In this document: positions 1-9,395 of the stretch, one piece after another
How the letters are laid out: every line of letters starts with the position of its first letter
How positions within the stretch are numbered: the first letter of the stretch is position 1
Program-made: the position numbers and the translations under genes
Notes under the pieces: model-generated
Told to the model about the DNA's origin: nothing
Databases searched by the model: none
The model's input: only the letters and a program-made list of their open reading frames with translations
NCBI GenBank assembly: GCA_039696685.1
Contig: CP155565.1
Location: 1 to 64,000, forward strand
From: Vibrio sp. CDRSL-10 TSBA
GTDB lineage: Bacteria > Pseudomonadota > Gammaproteobacteria > Enterobacterales > Vibrionaceae
DNA length: 64,000 bases
Direction: 5' to 3'

Positions 1-1008
1 ATGGCAACCATGAAAGATATTGCGCGACTGGCCGGTGTTTCGACATCGACCGTCAGCCATGTCATCAATAAAACCCGCTTTGTCAGCGATGAGATTGCCG
101 AGCGGGTTAACCGGGCAGCCCAAGAGCTCAATTATGCGCCGTCGGCGCTTGCCCGCAGCCTGAAAATGAACCGTACCAAAACTATAGGCATGCTGGTGAC
201 GACCTCGACCAACCCGTTTTTTGGCGAGGTGGTAAAAGGGGTGGAGCGCAGTTGTTATCATCAGGGATATAACCTGATTTTGTGTAATACCGAAGGTGAT
301 CCGGAGCGGATGCATGCCTCGATTAACACCTTGCTGCAAAAGCGGGTAGATGGCGTCATCCTGATGTGTCCGACCCTGATCGGGCAGCGTATCGACATGT
401 TCGAACGTTACCCTGATATTCCGGTTGTGGTGATGGACTGGGGGCCAATGCTGTTTGCTGCGGATAAAATTCAGGACAACTCGTTTCAGGGCGGCTATAT
501 GGCGACCCGGCATTTGGTTGAGTGCGGCCACAAACAGATCGGTTGTATCACCGGGCCGCTGATTGGCCAGCAGGCGCAGCAGCGTTATGAAGGCTACAAA
601 CGTGCCGTGCTCGAAGCGGGGCTGATTATCAATCCGGACTGGATCGTAGAGTCTGACTTTGAGTGTGAAGGCGGCTATGCTGCGTTTAACACCATGCAGA
701 AACGCGGACCGTTACCGAGTGCGATCTTCGTCTCGAACGACATGATGGCAATGGGTGTCATTAACGCCGCCAGCGAACATGGCGTGATGATACCGCAGGA
801 TGTCTCTCTGATTGGTTACGATGACATCCACATCGCAAAATTTATGACACCGCCTTTGACCACTATCCATCAGCCTAAGTACCGCTTAGGCAAAGCCGCG
901 GTTGAAACCTTACTCGATAAACTCGCGCACCAGGATCGCACTCCTCAGGCCGTGCAGCTTGAGCCGGAGCTGGTGGTGCGCAGCAGTATTAAACAGTTAA
1001 ACAGTTAA
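1..1008 (+). CDS. rbsR: Ribose operon repressor RbsR (LacI family)
   Basis: DNA-binding repressor of ribose uptake and use, released by ribose. The first 50 residues form a LacI helix-turn-helix with the recognition stretch ARLAGVSTSTVSHVINK at residues 8-24, followed by the hinge LARSLKMN and a periplasmic-binding-type sugar domain to residue 335. The opening MATMKDIARLAG matches known RbsR proteins almost word for word, so the start at base 1 is accepted although the upstream sequence lies outside the window. Length is normal for the family. No rbs transport genes follow, so they probably lie upstream. The stop codon sits inside an 8-bp tandem repeat. Confidence 0.93.
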   Translation: MATMKDIARLAGVSTSTVSHVINKTRFVSDEIAERVNRAAQELNYAPSALARSLKMNRTKTIGMLVTTSTNPFFGEVVKGVERSCYHQGYNLILCNTEGDPERMHASINTLLQKRVDGVILMCPTLIGQRIDMFERYPDIPVVVMDWGPMLFAADKIQDNSFQGGYMATRHLVECGHKQIGCITGPLIGQQAQQRYEGYKRAVLEAGLIINPDWIVESDFECEGGYAAFNTMQKRGPLPSAIFVSNDMMAMGVINAASEHGVMIPQDVSLIGYDDIHIAKFMTPPLTTIHQPKYRLGKAAVETLLDKLAHQDRTPQAVQLEPELVVRSSIKQLNS

Positions 1009-1014
1009 ACAGTT
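991..1014. repeat. 8-bp tandem repeat (x3) across the rbsR stop
   Basis: AAACAGTT is repeated three times in a row. The first two copies encode the last codons and stop of rbsR, and the third runs into the stop of the convergent LysR gene. It is one of several short tandem duplications at gene ends in this window. Confidence 0.85.
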
Positions 1015-1916
1015 AAAGCTTTAACGCCTGACTAAGCTCACTCAGAATGCGTCGGGTCAGCGGGTGAGACTGCGGTGCGGACAGGGCGCAGATATCGGCA
1101 CTAATCGGCTCCTGGAGCGGCACAAACCGCACATGAGGCCAGCTCAGGTTGGCATAACTGGCGGGTACAATGGACAGCAAACCGCGAGTGGAAATCACGG
1201 CCAGCAGAGTATTAGGCTCAACCACTTGCTGCAATATCTTCAGATCAAACCCGGCACTCAGGCAGTGCTGGCGAATCCATTGGGTAGAGGCAGAGTTTCT
1301 CTTGTTTCAGCATGACAAATTCTTGCTGGCGCAGCTGCCTGAGGGTGAGAGTAGGTTGGTTAGCCAGCGAGTGACTGGCCGGGATGGAGACCACCATCTT
1401 TTCATCGTACAGGGTATCGCTATTGAGCGGGGCGGTATTAATACTGTCGGCATAGCGTACCAGGCCGATATCGAGCTGATGCTGGTGCAGCGCCTGCTTT
1501 TGCTTTTCCGGCGGCATCTCCAGTAGGTTAATCGTCACTTGCGGGTTGGCCTGTTGCAACTGGTGCAGTGCATCGCCGAAGCCAGCCCAGAAAATCGAGC
1601 TCATCAGGCCGATGTTAACGGTCTGCTTTTCCTGGCGGTTGGACTGCATTACCCGGCTGAGTGAACTTTCCAGCACATCAAAAATTCGTTCACACTCCTG
1701 CTGCAGTTGCTGGCCCGCCCGGGTCAGGGCCACATTGCGCGTGTCACGCTCAAATAACGTCACATCCAGGATGTTTTCCAGCTCTTTGATCTGTGCGCTG
1801 AGCGGAGATTTGGTGATATTGAGTTGTTGTGCCGCCTGACTGAACTGCTGGCACTGCGCGACCTGGTAGAAGTAACGTAACATTTTCAATGTGATACGGG
1901 GATCGAGTTCGGTCAT
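1013..1916 (-). CDS. LysR-family regulator divergent from xapA (frame broken)
   Basis: LysR-type transcription factor: N-terminal winged HTH (about residues 5-65, with AAQQLNITKSPLSAQIKELE) and a C-terminal effector-binding domain. The start at 1916 (MTELDPRITL) puts the HTH at the usual distance from the N-terminus. The frame breaks at GTTTC 1295-1299. Dropping one base joins the part ending in MLKQE to SASTQWIRQHCLSAGF and gives a normal protein of about 300 residues. It is transcribed away from the xapA-type phosphorylase across about 108 bp, the usual geometry of a LysR protein and its target, and resembles XapR/xapA in E. coli. The role in nucleoside use is inferred from position only. 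Confidence 0.82.
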
Positions 1917-2013
1917 AAGGCATCTAATTGTGCTGGTAAAGAGCATAATTGTGCCAAATTTTGAGATTTTGTCAGTACGGTTATTGGGATAAAGTGAACC
2001 AAACAACACAATG

Positions 2014-2018
2014 AGGTG
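2014..2018 (+). promoter_or_regulatory. Ribosome binding site deciding the xapA start
   Basis: AGGTG lies 6 bases before ATG 2025. It overlaps the alternative GTG at 2016 and lies too close to ATG 2019, so 2025 is the best start. Confidence 0.6.
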
Positions 2019-2024
2019 ATGATC

Positions 2025-2858
2025 ATGTCCTGTGATCCGGTAAACCAAGCACTGGAAACCATATACGCGCACAAAGCAGACTTTAAACCACAAGCCGCCT
2101 TTATTCTCGGCTCAGGCCTGGGCGTGATCGCCGATGAGCTGGAAGATAAAGTGGTGATTCCTTACGAGCAACTGCCGGGCTTTCCGGTCAGTACCGTAGA
2201 AGGCCATTCCGGTGAACTGGTGATGGGGACGCTGTTTGGTATTGAAGTGGTGTGCATGAAAGGGCGTGGCCACTATTACGAACATCAGAGCATGAAAGTG
2301 ATGACCAATCCGGTTCGCACCTTCAAGCGCTTGGGCTGTGAGTTTATGCTGGTGACTAACGCGGCGGGTTCACTGCGTCCGGAGCGTATTGATGTGGGTT
2401 CGCTGGTGGTGTTTAACGATCACATTAACACCATGCCGGAATCACCCATGACCGGACCCAATGATGACGCTTACGGCCCGAGATTCTTCAGCCTGGCGAA
2501 TGCCTACGATAAGACGCTGCGTGAAGAAGCTCTGAAAGTAGCCCGGGATCAGAACATCCACCTCAATGAAGGCGTGTTTGTCTCTTACACCGGCCCGAAC
2601 TTTGAAACTGCGGCCGAGATCCGCATGATGCAAATAATCGGCGGTGATGTGGTTGGTATGTCTGTGGTGCCGGAAGTGATTTCTGCCGCCCATTGCGGCC
2701 TGCCGGTACTGGCGGTGTGTGCGATTACCAACATGGCAGAGGGCCTGGGTGATGTTGAGCTGTCACATGAACAGACACTGCGCTGCGCCAAACTGGCGGA
2801 GAAAGATTTTATCCAGTTGATTAAATCCTTTATCCGCAACCATTTTGCTGTGGCCTGA
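2025..2858 (+). CDS. xapA: Purine nucleoside phosphorylase, XapA/PNP-II type
   Basis: Cytosolic enzyme that splits purine nucleosides (inosine, guanosine, in the Xap branch also xanthosine) with phosphate into base and ribose-1-phosphate. It has the trimeric-PNP signatures: phosphate loop ILGSGLG at residues 27-33, the GRGHYYE motif, TNAAGSL, and the purine-site segment with NFETAAEIRMM and GDVVGMSVVPE. The length (277 residues) fits. Start chosen at ATG 2025 from the ribosome binding site. It stands alone between a divergent LysR gene and a strong terminator, so it is probably a single-gene unit controlled by that regulator. Whether it prefers xanthosine cannot be told from sequence. Confidence 0.92.
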   Translation: MSCDPVNQALETIYAHKADFKPQAAFILGSGLGVIADELEDKVVIPYEQLPGFPVSTVEGHSGELVMGTLFGIEVVCMKGRGHYYEHQSMKVMTNPVRTFKRLGCEFMLVTNAAGSLRPERIDVGSLVVFNDHINTMPESPMTGPNDDAYGPRFFSLANAYDKTLREEALKVARDQNIHLNEGVFVSYTGPNFETAAEIRMMQIIGGDVVGMSVVPEVISAAHCGLPVLAVCAITNMAEGLGDVELSHEQTLRCAKLAEKDFIQLIKSFIRNHFAVA

Positions 2859-2882
2859 GTTTATAACCGGTCAAGCGATGAA

Positions 2883-2906
2883 AAAGGGACGCGTATGCGT
2901 CCCTTT
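2883..2906. terminator. Bidirectional Rho-independent terminator xapA/glpQ
   Basis: A perfect 10-bp stem (AAAGGGACGC / GCGTCCCTTT) with loop GTAT lies between the convergent xapA and glpQ. An A-run before and a T-rich stretch after the stem allow termination both ways. Confidence 0.88.
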
Positions 2907-2934
2907 CTCTATCTATATCCCTTTCTCTATCTAT
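2901..2934. repeat. 18-bp direct duplication
   Basis: CCCTTTCTCTATCTAT occurs at 2901-2916 and again at 2919-2934, so the right arm of the terminator and its tail have been duplicated in tandem. Confidence 0.8.
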
Positions 2935-2973
2935 GTGGTGCCCCTTTGGGGAAGAGGTTGCATAAACGCACAG

Positions 2974-4036
2974 CTACATGGAGTTGTGGTGTAAAAACGA
3001 GACCGCTTTGTCAGGAAAATCGGTGAATACCCCATCCACTTTGACCTGATTGATAAACACATCAAGCATGTCATTAAAGTCGGTCGCGTAAGGCGCAATG
3101 CGGCCCGGATCTGCGCGGAAAGTGTAAGGATGCACCACCAGGCCCGCTTGTTTGGCGTATTTCATCAGTGGTTTAATCATCAGATGATCACGGGTTGATT
3201 TCTCATCAACCAGCATAGGTTTCCAGGGGCCGATGCCATCGGCATACTGCGCGACTTTCTCCATTCCGTCTGCGGCAAACATCCAGTTATAGTCGTACGG
3301 CTTGGCTTGCCCGTTTCTGATAAACCATGGTTTCGTTCCAGTCGGTATAGGCCATGAGCTGAACCAGGTTGAGATCCATGTTCATTTGCGGCAGTAATTC
3401 ATCATTGATGCGTTTCAGCTCGTTGGCATCAAAGCATTGCAGATAGATTTTGTCGTCCTTACTGTCATAGCCGTATTGCTTAAGCGTCGTTAACACCGCT
3501 TTAGAAATATCTTTGCCCTCGTGGCGATGAAACCAGGGCGCTTTGATTTCAGGGTAAATACCAATGTCATACCCCAGGCTCTTGTTAAGGCCCTGAATCA
3601 GCTCAATCTCTTCGGCCAGCGTCGGCACACGGAAATCAGACTGCCACATCGGAAAGCGCTGCGGGAATCCGGCGATTTTATTGCCGTCCTCATCCAGCTT
3701 GAACCCTTCAGTAACACGCAGGCTTTTGATTTCGGCGAGGGTAAAGTCGATGGCGTAATAGCGCCCATCGCTGCGGGCGCGGTCTGGGAAGCGTTCGGCA
3801 ACATCGGTGACCCGGTCAAGATAGTGATCGTGCAGTACGACAAGTTGATCGTCTTTGGTCATGACGACATCTTGTTCGATGTAATCCGGCTTCATCGCGT
3901 AAGCCATCGCTTTGGCCGCTAAGGTATGCTCCGGCAGGTATCCGGATGCGCCGCGGTGGGCAATGACCAGAGGGTTGGCAAACGCAGCGCTGCTGCAAGC
4001 CAAGGCAAGCAGAGACAAACTGATGGTTTTAAACAT
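2974..4036 (-). CDS. glpQ: Glycerophosphodiester phosphodiesterase GlpQ (frame broken)
   Basis: Periplasmic enzyme that hydrolyses glycerophosphodiesters to glycerol-3-phosphate and an alcohol. Signal peptide MFKTISLSLLALACSSAAFA, then the GDPD TIM-barrel: catalytic HRGASGYLPEHT, metal-binding YIEQDVV and LVVLHDHYLD, and C-terminal VVHPYTFR and FTDFPDKAV. The start at 4036 has AGGA eight bases upstream and begins exactly at the signal peptide. The frame is broken at GTTTC 3313-3317; removing one base restores MVYQNGQAKPYDYNWMF, as in E. coli GlpQ. It lies downstream of glpT on the same strand, the usual glpTQ operon, so its product feeds the GlpT transporter. Confidence 0.92.
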
Positions 4037-4133
4037 AAATAAATTCCTGTAACTCAATCAATGTCACGTGACCGGTTGTTGAATAACGGGTCCGTTGAGG
4101 AGAGTACTCCAACATAAGCAGGTTGAAAGATAA

Positions 4134-4164
4134 TGACACTCCGCTGAGGATGCGCAGAGTGTCA
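4134..4164 (-). other. Hairpin between glpT and glpQ
   Basis: TGACACTC at 4134-4141 pairs with GAGTGTCA at 4157-4164. No T-run follows on either side, so it may stabilise mRNA or dampen read-through between the two genes rather than terminate. Confidence 0.45.
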
Positions 4165-4184
4165 CATCAATTCGTGTTGCCGGA

Positions 4185-5556
4185 TTAACCCGTTACGTGC
4201 TCAGCCTGCCGGGCCTGTTTGGCTTTATGATGCGCATGCTCGCCAACCAGCGCATAAATTAAGCATACGATAGCTGCGATACACGAGCCGACCAGAATGG
4301 TGAATCCGCCGTCCCAGCCGAAATGATCCACGGTATAACCAAGGATCGCATTGGCTGCCACTGCGCCGCCGAGATAACCAAACAAACCCGTCAGGCCAGC
4401 GGCAGTGCCGGCTGCTTTCTTTGGTGCCAGTTCCAGTGCATACAGACCGATGAGCATCACCGGACCATAAATTAAGAAGCCAATGGCGATCAGGGCTGCC
4501 ATGTCCACCGCCGGATGGCCGGCCGGGTTAAACCAGTACACCAGCACGGCTGCCAGGACCAGGATCATAAACAGAATACCCGCTGGTGCGCGGCGACCTT
4601 TAAACACCTTATCGGAAATCCAGCCACACAGCAGGGTGCCGGGAATGCCGGCCCACTCATATAAGAAATAGGCCCAGGAAGATTTATCCACCGAGAAATC
4701 TTTTGCTTCTTTGAGGTATACCGGTGCCCAGTCCAGAAACGCCATAACGAATCAGGTAAACAAAGGCGTTGGCAATCGCGATAGACCACAGCAACTTATT
4801 GGCAAACACGTACTTAAAGAAGATCTCTTTGGCGCTCATCTCCTTTTCGTGTGACGTATCGTAATCGTCCGGATAATCATTTTTATATTCTTCAATCGGC
4901 GGTAAGCCGCACGATTGCGGAGTATCGCGCAGGGTGAACCAGATAAAGACCGCGACCAGAGTGGCAAAGAAAGCGGGAACATAAAAAGCAGTGCGCCAGT
5001 CGTCATTAAACAGCCACAGGCCGAGCAGGAAAATAGGGCCGATTAAGCCGCCACCGACGTTATGGGCAACGTTCCAGACGGATACGGTCTCTCCGCGCTC
5101 TTTGCGTGACCACCAGTGCACCATGGTGCGTCCGCAGGCCGGCCATCCCATACCCTGGAACCAGCCATTAAGAAACAGCAGAACAAACATGGCGCTGATA
5201 CTGCCGGTTGCCCAAGGCATGAAACCGAAGCAGAACATCACTAACGCTGAACAGAGTAGCCCGGCACTGAGAAAGTAGCGGGGGTTGGACCGGTCAGACA
5301 CACTGCCCATTAAAAATTTAGACAACCCATAAGCGATGGAGACCGCGGCGAGTGCGACACCGAGGTCGCCACGGCTGAAGCCCTGCTCAATCAGATACGG
5401 CATGGCCAGGCTGAAGTTTTTACGCACCAGGTAGTAGCCGGCATAACCGACGAAAATACCAATAAAAAGTTGCCAGCGTAAGCGTGTATACGTGCTGTTG
5501 ATTTTGCTGTCAGGCAGCCGCTCGATATGAGCATCGGGTTTGAATAATCCAAACAT
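4185..5556 (-). CDS. glpT: Glycerol-3-phosphate:phosphate antiporter GlpT (frame broken)
   Basis: Inner-membrane MFS transporter (organophosphate:Pi antiporter family) importing glycerol-3-phosphate in exchange for phosphate. It contains the family hallmarks [59 protein letters not shown] and [18 protein letters not shown]. The start at 5556 (MFGLFKP) has GAGGT just upstream. The frame is broken at GAAAC 4736-4740; one base less gives [16 protein letters not shown], matching GlpT. With that correction the protein has 456 residues, the normal size. It heads a glpT-glpQ operon, and three evenly spaced TTCGAA boxes upstream suggest GlpR control. Confidence 0.93.
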
Positions 5557-5587
5557 TGTGACCTCGTTCATGCGATGGTAATGGTAA

Positions 5588-5640
5588 AAGTTCGAACGCT
5601 AAAAATGTTTCGTTCGAAAGAGGTCGGATTGTTGTTCGAA
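5588..5640 (-). promoter_or_regulatory. Putative GlpR operator cluster upstream of glpT
   Basis: TTCGAA occurs at 5591, 5613 and 5635, exactly 22 bases apart, about two helical turns. GlpR operators are built from TTCG/CGAA half-sites and often occur in tandem before glp genes. The assignment rests on this resemblance and on position. Confidence 0.45.
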
Positions 5641-5802
5641 TATTGTTACATTTCTGTGATAAAGGTTTGATATGAATTTATTTGGACATAAAAACAAATA
5701 GGAGAGTTACAAAGTTGTTGAATAGCTTCCAACTTTCTCTGTTAGCTGTGGTGATTTATCCGCCATGTTCGTTTCCGAAGGTTTTTGTGGCTGCTTCGCT
5801 AA

Positions 5803-5859
5803 GGGTATGAGTTTTCACCACGGTTACAAGTTTTCACCAAGGGTATGAGTTTTCGTCAA
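5803..5859. repeat. 19-bp tandem repeat (x3)
   Basis: Three imperfect 19-bp units (GGGTATGAGTTTTCACCAC and variants) begin at 5803, 5822 and 5841, with a decayed fourth start at 5860. The rest of the glpT upstream region (5557-5965) holds only the operator cluster and the next terminator. Confidence 0.85.
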
Positions 5860-5908
5860 AGGCATAAGATCAGGCCGGACACAGGTTTGTTTTCGCATAA
5901 ATAAAAAA

Positions 5909-5937
5909 CAGAGGGTAAAGTTCCCCTTTACCCTCTG
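5909..5937 (-). terminator. Terminator of the DUF3316 gene
   Basis: A perfect 12-bp stem (CAGAGGGTAAAG / CTTTACCCTCTG) with a 5-base loop is followed on the minus strand by a run of six T. Confidence 0.88.
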
Positions 5938-5965
5938 CTCGCAGACGTTTCTGACAACGGTGAGA

Positions 5966-6310
5966 TTAGCTCTGACCTTCACGCACCGTGTATTGGTAGT
6001 CGACATCAACCAGTGCACGGTATTGAACATGGCCATCTTTGGGCGCAAATGGTTCCACTTTGACTTCTGCATCGGTCACTTTCAAACTTTCTGTTGCAAT
6101 CTGGGCGTCAAAGATATTCAGTTCCTGCGCCAGTTCGTCGCCCGGCAGCTGATTGAGGTGATCGACCATTTGAAAGCCAGCGTCATACGCCAACTGTTGC
6201 GACTGATACGCACCAGTGGCGATGGTGGTTTCTTTCTCTGCCGTACTTATCGCTGCGAAAGCGCCAGCGCTCAGGGACATAGTAGTTAAGATCACAAGTG
6301 CTTTCTTCAT
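5966..6310 (-). CDS. DUF3316 exported protein
   Basis: Small secreted protein of 114 residues. Signal peptide MKKALVILTTMSLSAGAFA; the mature part (ISTAEKETTIATGAYQSQQL, ending with VDVDYQYTVREGQ) fits DUF3316, a family found mainly in Vibrio with no known function. The start at 6310 has GAGGAG seven bases upstream. It is monocistronic, with its own terminator. Confidence 0.75.
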   Translation of the reverse strand: MKKALVILTTMSLSAGAFAAISTAEKETTIATGAYQSQQLAYDAGFQMVDHLNQLPGDELAQELNIFDAQIATESLKVTDAEVKVEPFAPKDGHVQYRALVDVDYQYTVREGQS

Positions 6311-6630
6311 AACTTTTCTCCTCATCTCAGTGCGACGTGCACCATGACATACTAGCCAGGACCATATGCGCTTTTGTTAATATCAGGTCAGCTTAAGTCA
6401 GGTTTATGATAGTGTTTTGTGAGTAAATTTTATACACATGCGATTGCGCATGGATTTGCTGACAGTGTGAATTTACTGACCAAATCCTTGAGCTTTTCTG
6501 CTCAGTGACTGACATGGTGAAGCTCGCAAGCCGGGTAAAGTATCCTTGATATTAAAAGCAGGGTAGACTTCAGGTTTGACTAAGCTTACGCGATGATAAT
6601 GCGTTGATATCGAAGTAAGGCACGTAACTT
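6311..6630. other. Intergenic stretch, nothing recognised
   Basis: This 320-bp gap between divergent genes should hold the promoters of the DUF3316 and DUF3820 genes. I see no clear operator, hairpin or short gene in it. Confidence 0.5.
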
Positions 6631-6846
6631 ATGCTGGAAAAAGAAAACCTGATTAAACTGGCCCGAATGCCAATGCCATTTGGCAAATACGCTGGCCGTG
6701 CACTCATCGACCTGCCGGAAGAGTACCTGCTGTGGTTCGATAAAAAGGGCTGGCCAAGCGGTGAACTCGGTGATTTGCTCAAACTGTGCCTGGCACTGAA
6801 AATTGAAGGACTGGACAGCGTAGTGAAACCGTTGAAGCGAATGTAA
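6631..6846 (+). CDS. DUF3820 small protein
   Basis: 71-residue soluble protein carrying the DUF3820 core MPFGKYAGRALIDLPEEYL followed by WFDKKGWPSGELG. Members are annotated as putative quorum-sensing-regulated virulence factors, but the biochemical role is unknown. AAGG lies about ten bases before the start. It is followed 39 bp later by another small gene on the same strand, possibly co-transcribed. Confidence 0.78.
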   Translation: MLEKENLIKLARMPMPFGKYAGRALIDLPEEYLLWFDKKGWPSGELGDLLKLCLALKIEGLDSVVKPLKRM

Positions 6847-6885
6847 CCTGCCACAAACTCCCTATTTTTAATGAAAAGACTGATT

Positions 6886-7131
6886 ATGAAATTTGATATC
6901 GATGCACTGAAACACCACCAATTGATCGAAGATGGCAAACTAGAAGGATGTTACATTCATCAGCCTGCACAGGGCAGTCAGCAAGATGACCAAGCTGTTC
7001 AGGCAGAACGCCAGGCGTTGGAAAAGATGGGGTATAAGGTCATGCAGGTTCAAGCTAAAGGTGGGGTAACGACCTTTGCCGAGGCGATGCAAAAGCTTGC
7101 CAAGCAGACGGGTCACCAGCCCAAGGAGTAA
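6886..7131 (+). CDS. Hypothetical protein, 81 residues
   Basis: Short protein starting MKFDIDALKHHQLIED, polar and charged, with a glutamine-rich middle (QGSQQDDQAVQAERQALEK) and no signal peptide or membrane segment. I do not recognise the family. An in-frame ATG at 6871 would add five residues; neither start has a strong ribosome binding site. The location just after the DUF3820 gene suggests a two-gene unit. Confidence 0.6.
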   Translation: MKFDIDALKHHQLIEDGKLEGCYIHQPAQGSQQDDQAVQAERQALEKMGYKVMQVQAKGGVTTFAEAMQKLAKQTGHQPKE

Positions 7132-7179
7132 GTGAGCAGTCACCACTGCCAGCATCATTGATGTTTGATCAGGAGGGGG

Positions 7180-7323
7180 ATGAAAGAATATCAGGTAAAG
7201 GAAGCCCCTGAGCCCATTGCTCTGCTCCCAACCGCTCTGCTGCAAACCTGGCCAGTTTGGCGCATTATCGCTAACACCCCGCTGCCAAATAGCATAAGAT
7301 ACACGGCCTTTACCCAGTACTGA
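7180..7323 (+). CDS. Possible 47-residue small protein
   Basis: A short frame (MKEYQVKEAPEPIALLPTAL, ending FTQY) is preceded directly by AGGAGGGGG, a near-perfect anti-SD match although only 3 bases from the ATG. It ends 14 bp before the RNA helicase gene and could be a leader peptide for it. No family recognised; it may be chance. Confidence 0.3.
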   Translation: MKEYQVKEAPEPIALLPTALLQTWPVWRIIANTPLPNSIRYTAFTQY

Positions 7324-7336
7324 GCCACACATCGTA

Positions 7337-8587
7337 ATGACAGACAAAACACAGCCAACGACATTTGCCGATCTTGGCCTGATTCCAACCTTAGTCGAGC
7401 GACTAGCAGCGTTAGAATATAGCCAACCAACCCCTATTCAATCTCGTGCCATCCCTCATGTGCTTGATGGCCGGGATATGGTCGGCGGGGCCAATACAGG
7501 ATCAGGTAAAACGGCCGCTTTCTCGCTGCCCATTTTGCAGAAAATTCTTCAGCAAGGGGAATCCAATGATCGTCGTGGCAACTTCGTTTCTCATCTGATT
7601 CTGGTTCCGACTCGTGAACTGGCCTCGCAGGTGGCTTACAGCGTTAAATCCTACTCATATCATCTGAGAGATAAAATCAAAACGGTTGCCGTATTTGGTG
7701 GTGTATCGGTGAACCCGCAAATGCTGGCCCTGCGCGGTGGCTGTGACATCATTGTTGCTACGCCGGGGCGGCTGCTTGATCTGGTATCAAGTAACGCGAT
7801 TAAGCTCGACCAGGTAAAAACGCTCGTGCTCGATGAAGCCGACCGTATGTTGAGCTTAGGATTTACCGAAGAACTCAATAAGATCCTTGCTTTACTGCCC
7901 GAGAAGAAACAGACACTGCTATTCTCTGCAACCTTCCCTGACAAAGTCACCACTTTGGCTCAGCATTTACTGAACGACCCTGTTGAAGTCCAGCTCCAGA
8001 GCGCAGAAGCCAGCACTTTGGTGCAGCGCGTGTTTAGTGTCAATAAAGGTGAGAAGACGGCGGTACTGGCACACCTCATCAAACAGCATCAATGGCGACA
8101 GACTTTAATCTTTGTGAACGCTAAGAATGCCTGTAACCACTTAGCGCAAAAACTGTCAAAACGCGGCATCACAGCGGAAGTTTTCCACGGTGACAAAGGG
8201 CAGGGCGCTCGTACCCGTGTGCTTGAGGGCTTTAAGTCGGGTGAAATTCAAGTCCTGATCGCTACCGATATCGCCGCGCGCGGTCTTGATATTGAAAAAC
8301 TGCCCGTGGTGATTAACTTTGATCTTCCGCGTAGTCCTGCCGACTATATGCACCGAATCGGGCGCAGTGGCCGTGCGGGTGAAGTGGGCCTCGGTCTGTC
8401 TCTGATCGATTACGATGACTACCACCACTTTAAAGTGATAGAAAAGAAAAATAAGTTCCAGCTTGAACGCGAGCAGGTTAAGGGCTTTGAAGTCGAAGAC
8501 GATCAAAGTGAAGCCTACTTTGCACCCATGAAACCACGGGCAAAGCCAGCCGGTACAGGTAAAAACAAGAAAACGCGTAATCAGTAG
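7337..8587 (+). CDS. DEAD-box RNA helicase, RhlE type
   Basis: ATP-dependent RNA helicase acting in RNA remodelling. All core motifs are in order: Q motif (YSQPTPIQ, residues 28-35), Walker A ANTGSGKT (52-59), PTREL, TPGR, DEAD box LDEADRML, SATFP, then in the second domain FVNAKNACNHLA, RVLEGFKSGEIQVLIATDIAARGLD and HRIGRSGRAG. A short basic tail (KPAGTGKNKKTRNQ) probably binds RNA. 416 residues is normal for RhlE-like proteins. Which of the several Vibrio RhlE paralogues it is cannot be told. Confidence 0.92.
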   Translation: MTDKTQPTTFADLGLIPTLVERLAALEYSQPTPIQSRAIPHVLDGRDMVGGANTGSGKTAAFSLPILQKILQQGESNDRRGNFVSHLILVPTRELASQVAYSVKSYSYHLRDKIKTVAVFGGVSVNPQMLALRGGCDIIVATPGRLLDLVSSNAIKLDQVKTLVLDEADRMLSLGFTEELNKILALLPEKKQTLLFSATFPDKVTTLAQHLLNDPVEVQLQSAEASTLVQRVFSVNKGEKTAVLAHLIKQHQWRQTLIFVNAKNACNHLAQKLSKRGITAEVFHGDKGQGARTRVLEGFKSGEIQVLIATDIAARGLDIEKLPVVINFDLPRSPADYMHRIGRSGRAGEVGLGLSLIDYDDYHHFKVIEKKNKFQLEREQVKGFEVEDDQSEAYFAPMKPRAKPAGTGKNKKTRNQ

Positions 8588-8677
8588 CAGATGTAAACTA
8601 CAACTTGGTAGAATTTCGGACGTTGTTTGGCGGCGGTGAACCCGTTAGGTGAGTCGCTGTCGTTGGCCCGTTGAAAC

Positions 8678-8720
8678 AGCAATAAAGCCCTGCTGGATCT
8701 GTCAGCAGGGCTTTATTGCT
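8678..8720. terminator. Bidirectional terminator, 18-bp stem
   Basis: AGCAATAAAGCCCTGCTG pairs perfectly with CAGCAGGGCTTTATTGCT around a 7-base loop, between the convergent helicase and VF530 genes. Confidence 0.85.
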
Positions 8721-8736
8721 TTGCAAGCAAGCGGGA

Positions 8737-9168
8737 CTAGCGACGTGGCGAACGTCCGCGAGCTGAGCGTTTCTTAAATGTAGATGCGGCTTTCGCTTGT
8801 GAGTTGAGAATGGATTCAACGGTGAGCGGCATCGGCTCTTTAGGTTCAAGACCATGAGGGAACGTACGTGCTCTCGGTGGTAAATTGTATTCTTCTTCGC
8901 TCGCGCGTGGCATGCGCTTAAAGCGATACAGGTAAAAGTTTTCTAACTTTTCTCGCGCCCAATCGGTTTTCTTTAAATACTTCACGCTACTTGCAATGGA
9001 AGGCTTGGTATTGAAGCAGTTAAAGCGCATGGCTGTATCGAGAATCTCCCAGCCATAAAAATCTACCAACTCTTGCAACATCGTCTCTAGCTTTAACCCG
9101 TGCAGCGGGTTGTTTTGTTGTAGTTCGATTCTCTCTTCGTCAGTCATCATTTCAGGGGCCTTGCTCAT
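8737..9168 (-). CDS. VF530-family DNA-binding protein
   Basis: 143-residue protein. Its middle ([20 protein letters not shown], then [14 protein letters not shown] and [19 protein letters not shown]) is the VF530 fold, named after a Vibrio fischeri protein and reported as a DNA-binding four-helix domain. The C-terminal 40 residues are proline-rich and then basic ([13 protein letters not shown]), consistent with nucleic-acid contact. The start at 9168 ([13 protein letters not shown]) precedes the conserved core; a longer frame upstream looks non-coding. Confidence 0.78.
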   Translation of the reverse strand: MSKAPEMMTDEERIELQQNNPLHGLKLETMLQELVDFYGWEILDTAMRFNCFNTKPSIASSVKYLKKTDWAREKLENFYLYRFKRMPRASEEEYNLPPRARTFPHGLEPKEPMPLTVESILNSQAKAASTFKKRSARGRSPRR

Positions 9169-9395
9169 CAAAGGGCGGAGTTTAGCAAAGTATAGAGTAC
9201 AGAGATATCGATAGTTAGGCCGCATCAGCATTGCACGCCTGATTGCTCAGCCTGGGTACTCGGCGTAACTTGTTTCTGCCCCTTTCCAAGCTAGCGCATT
9301 TATCCGTCAGACTTTACGGATAAGTATTTGACCTACTTTTTCTAATCAGTGTAGTGTCTAGTGTACCGGGGTCTTATCAGATAAAGACGTAAACT

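Noticed and set aside
1064..1526. Plus-strand frames opposite the LysR gene
   Set aside because: Shadows of the regulator's coding strand without ribosome binding sites or family features.
5803..5859. CRISPR-like array
   Set aside because: The units abut directly with no spacers and decay within three copies; no cas genes are near.
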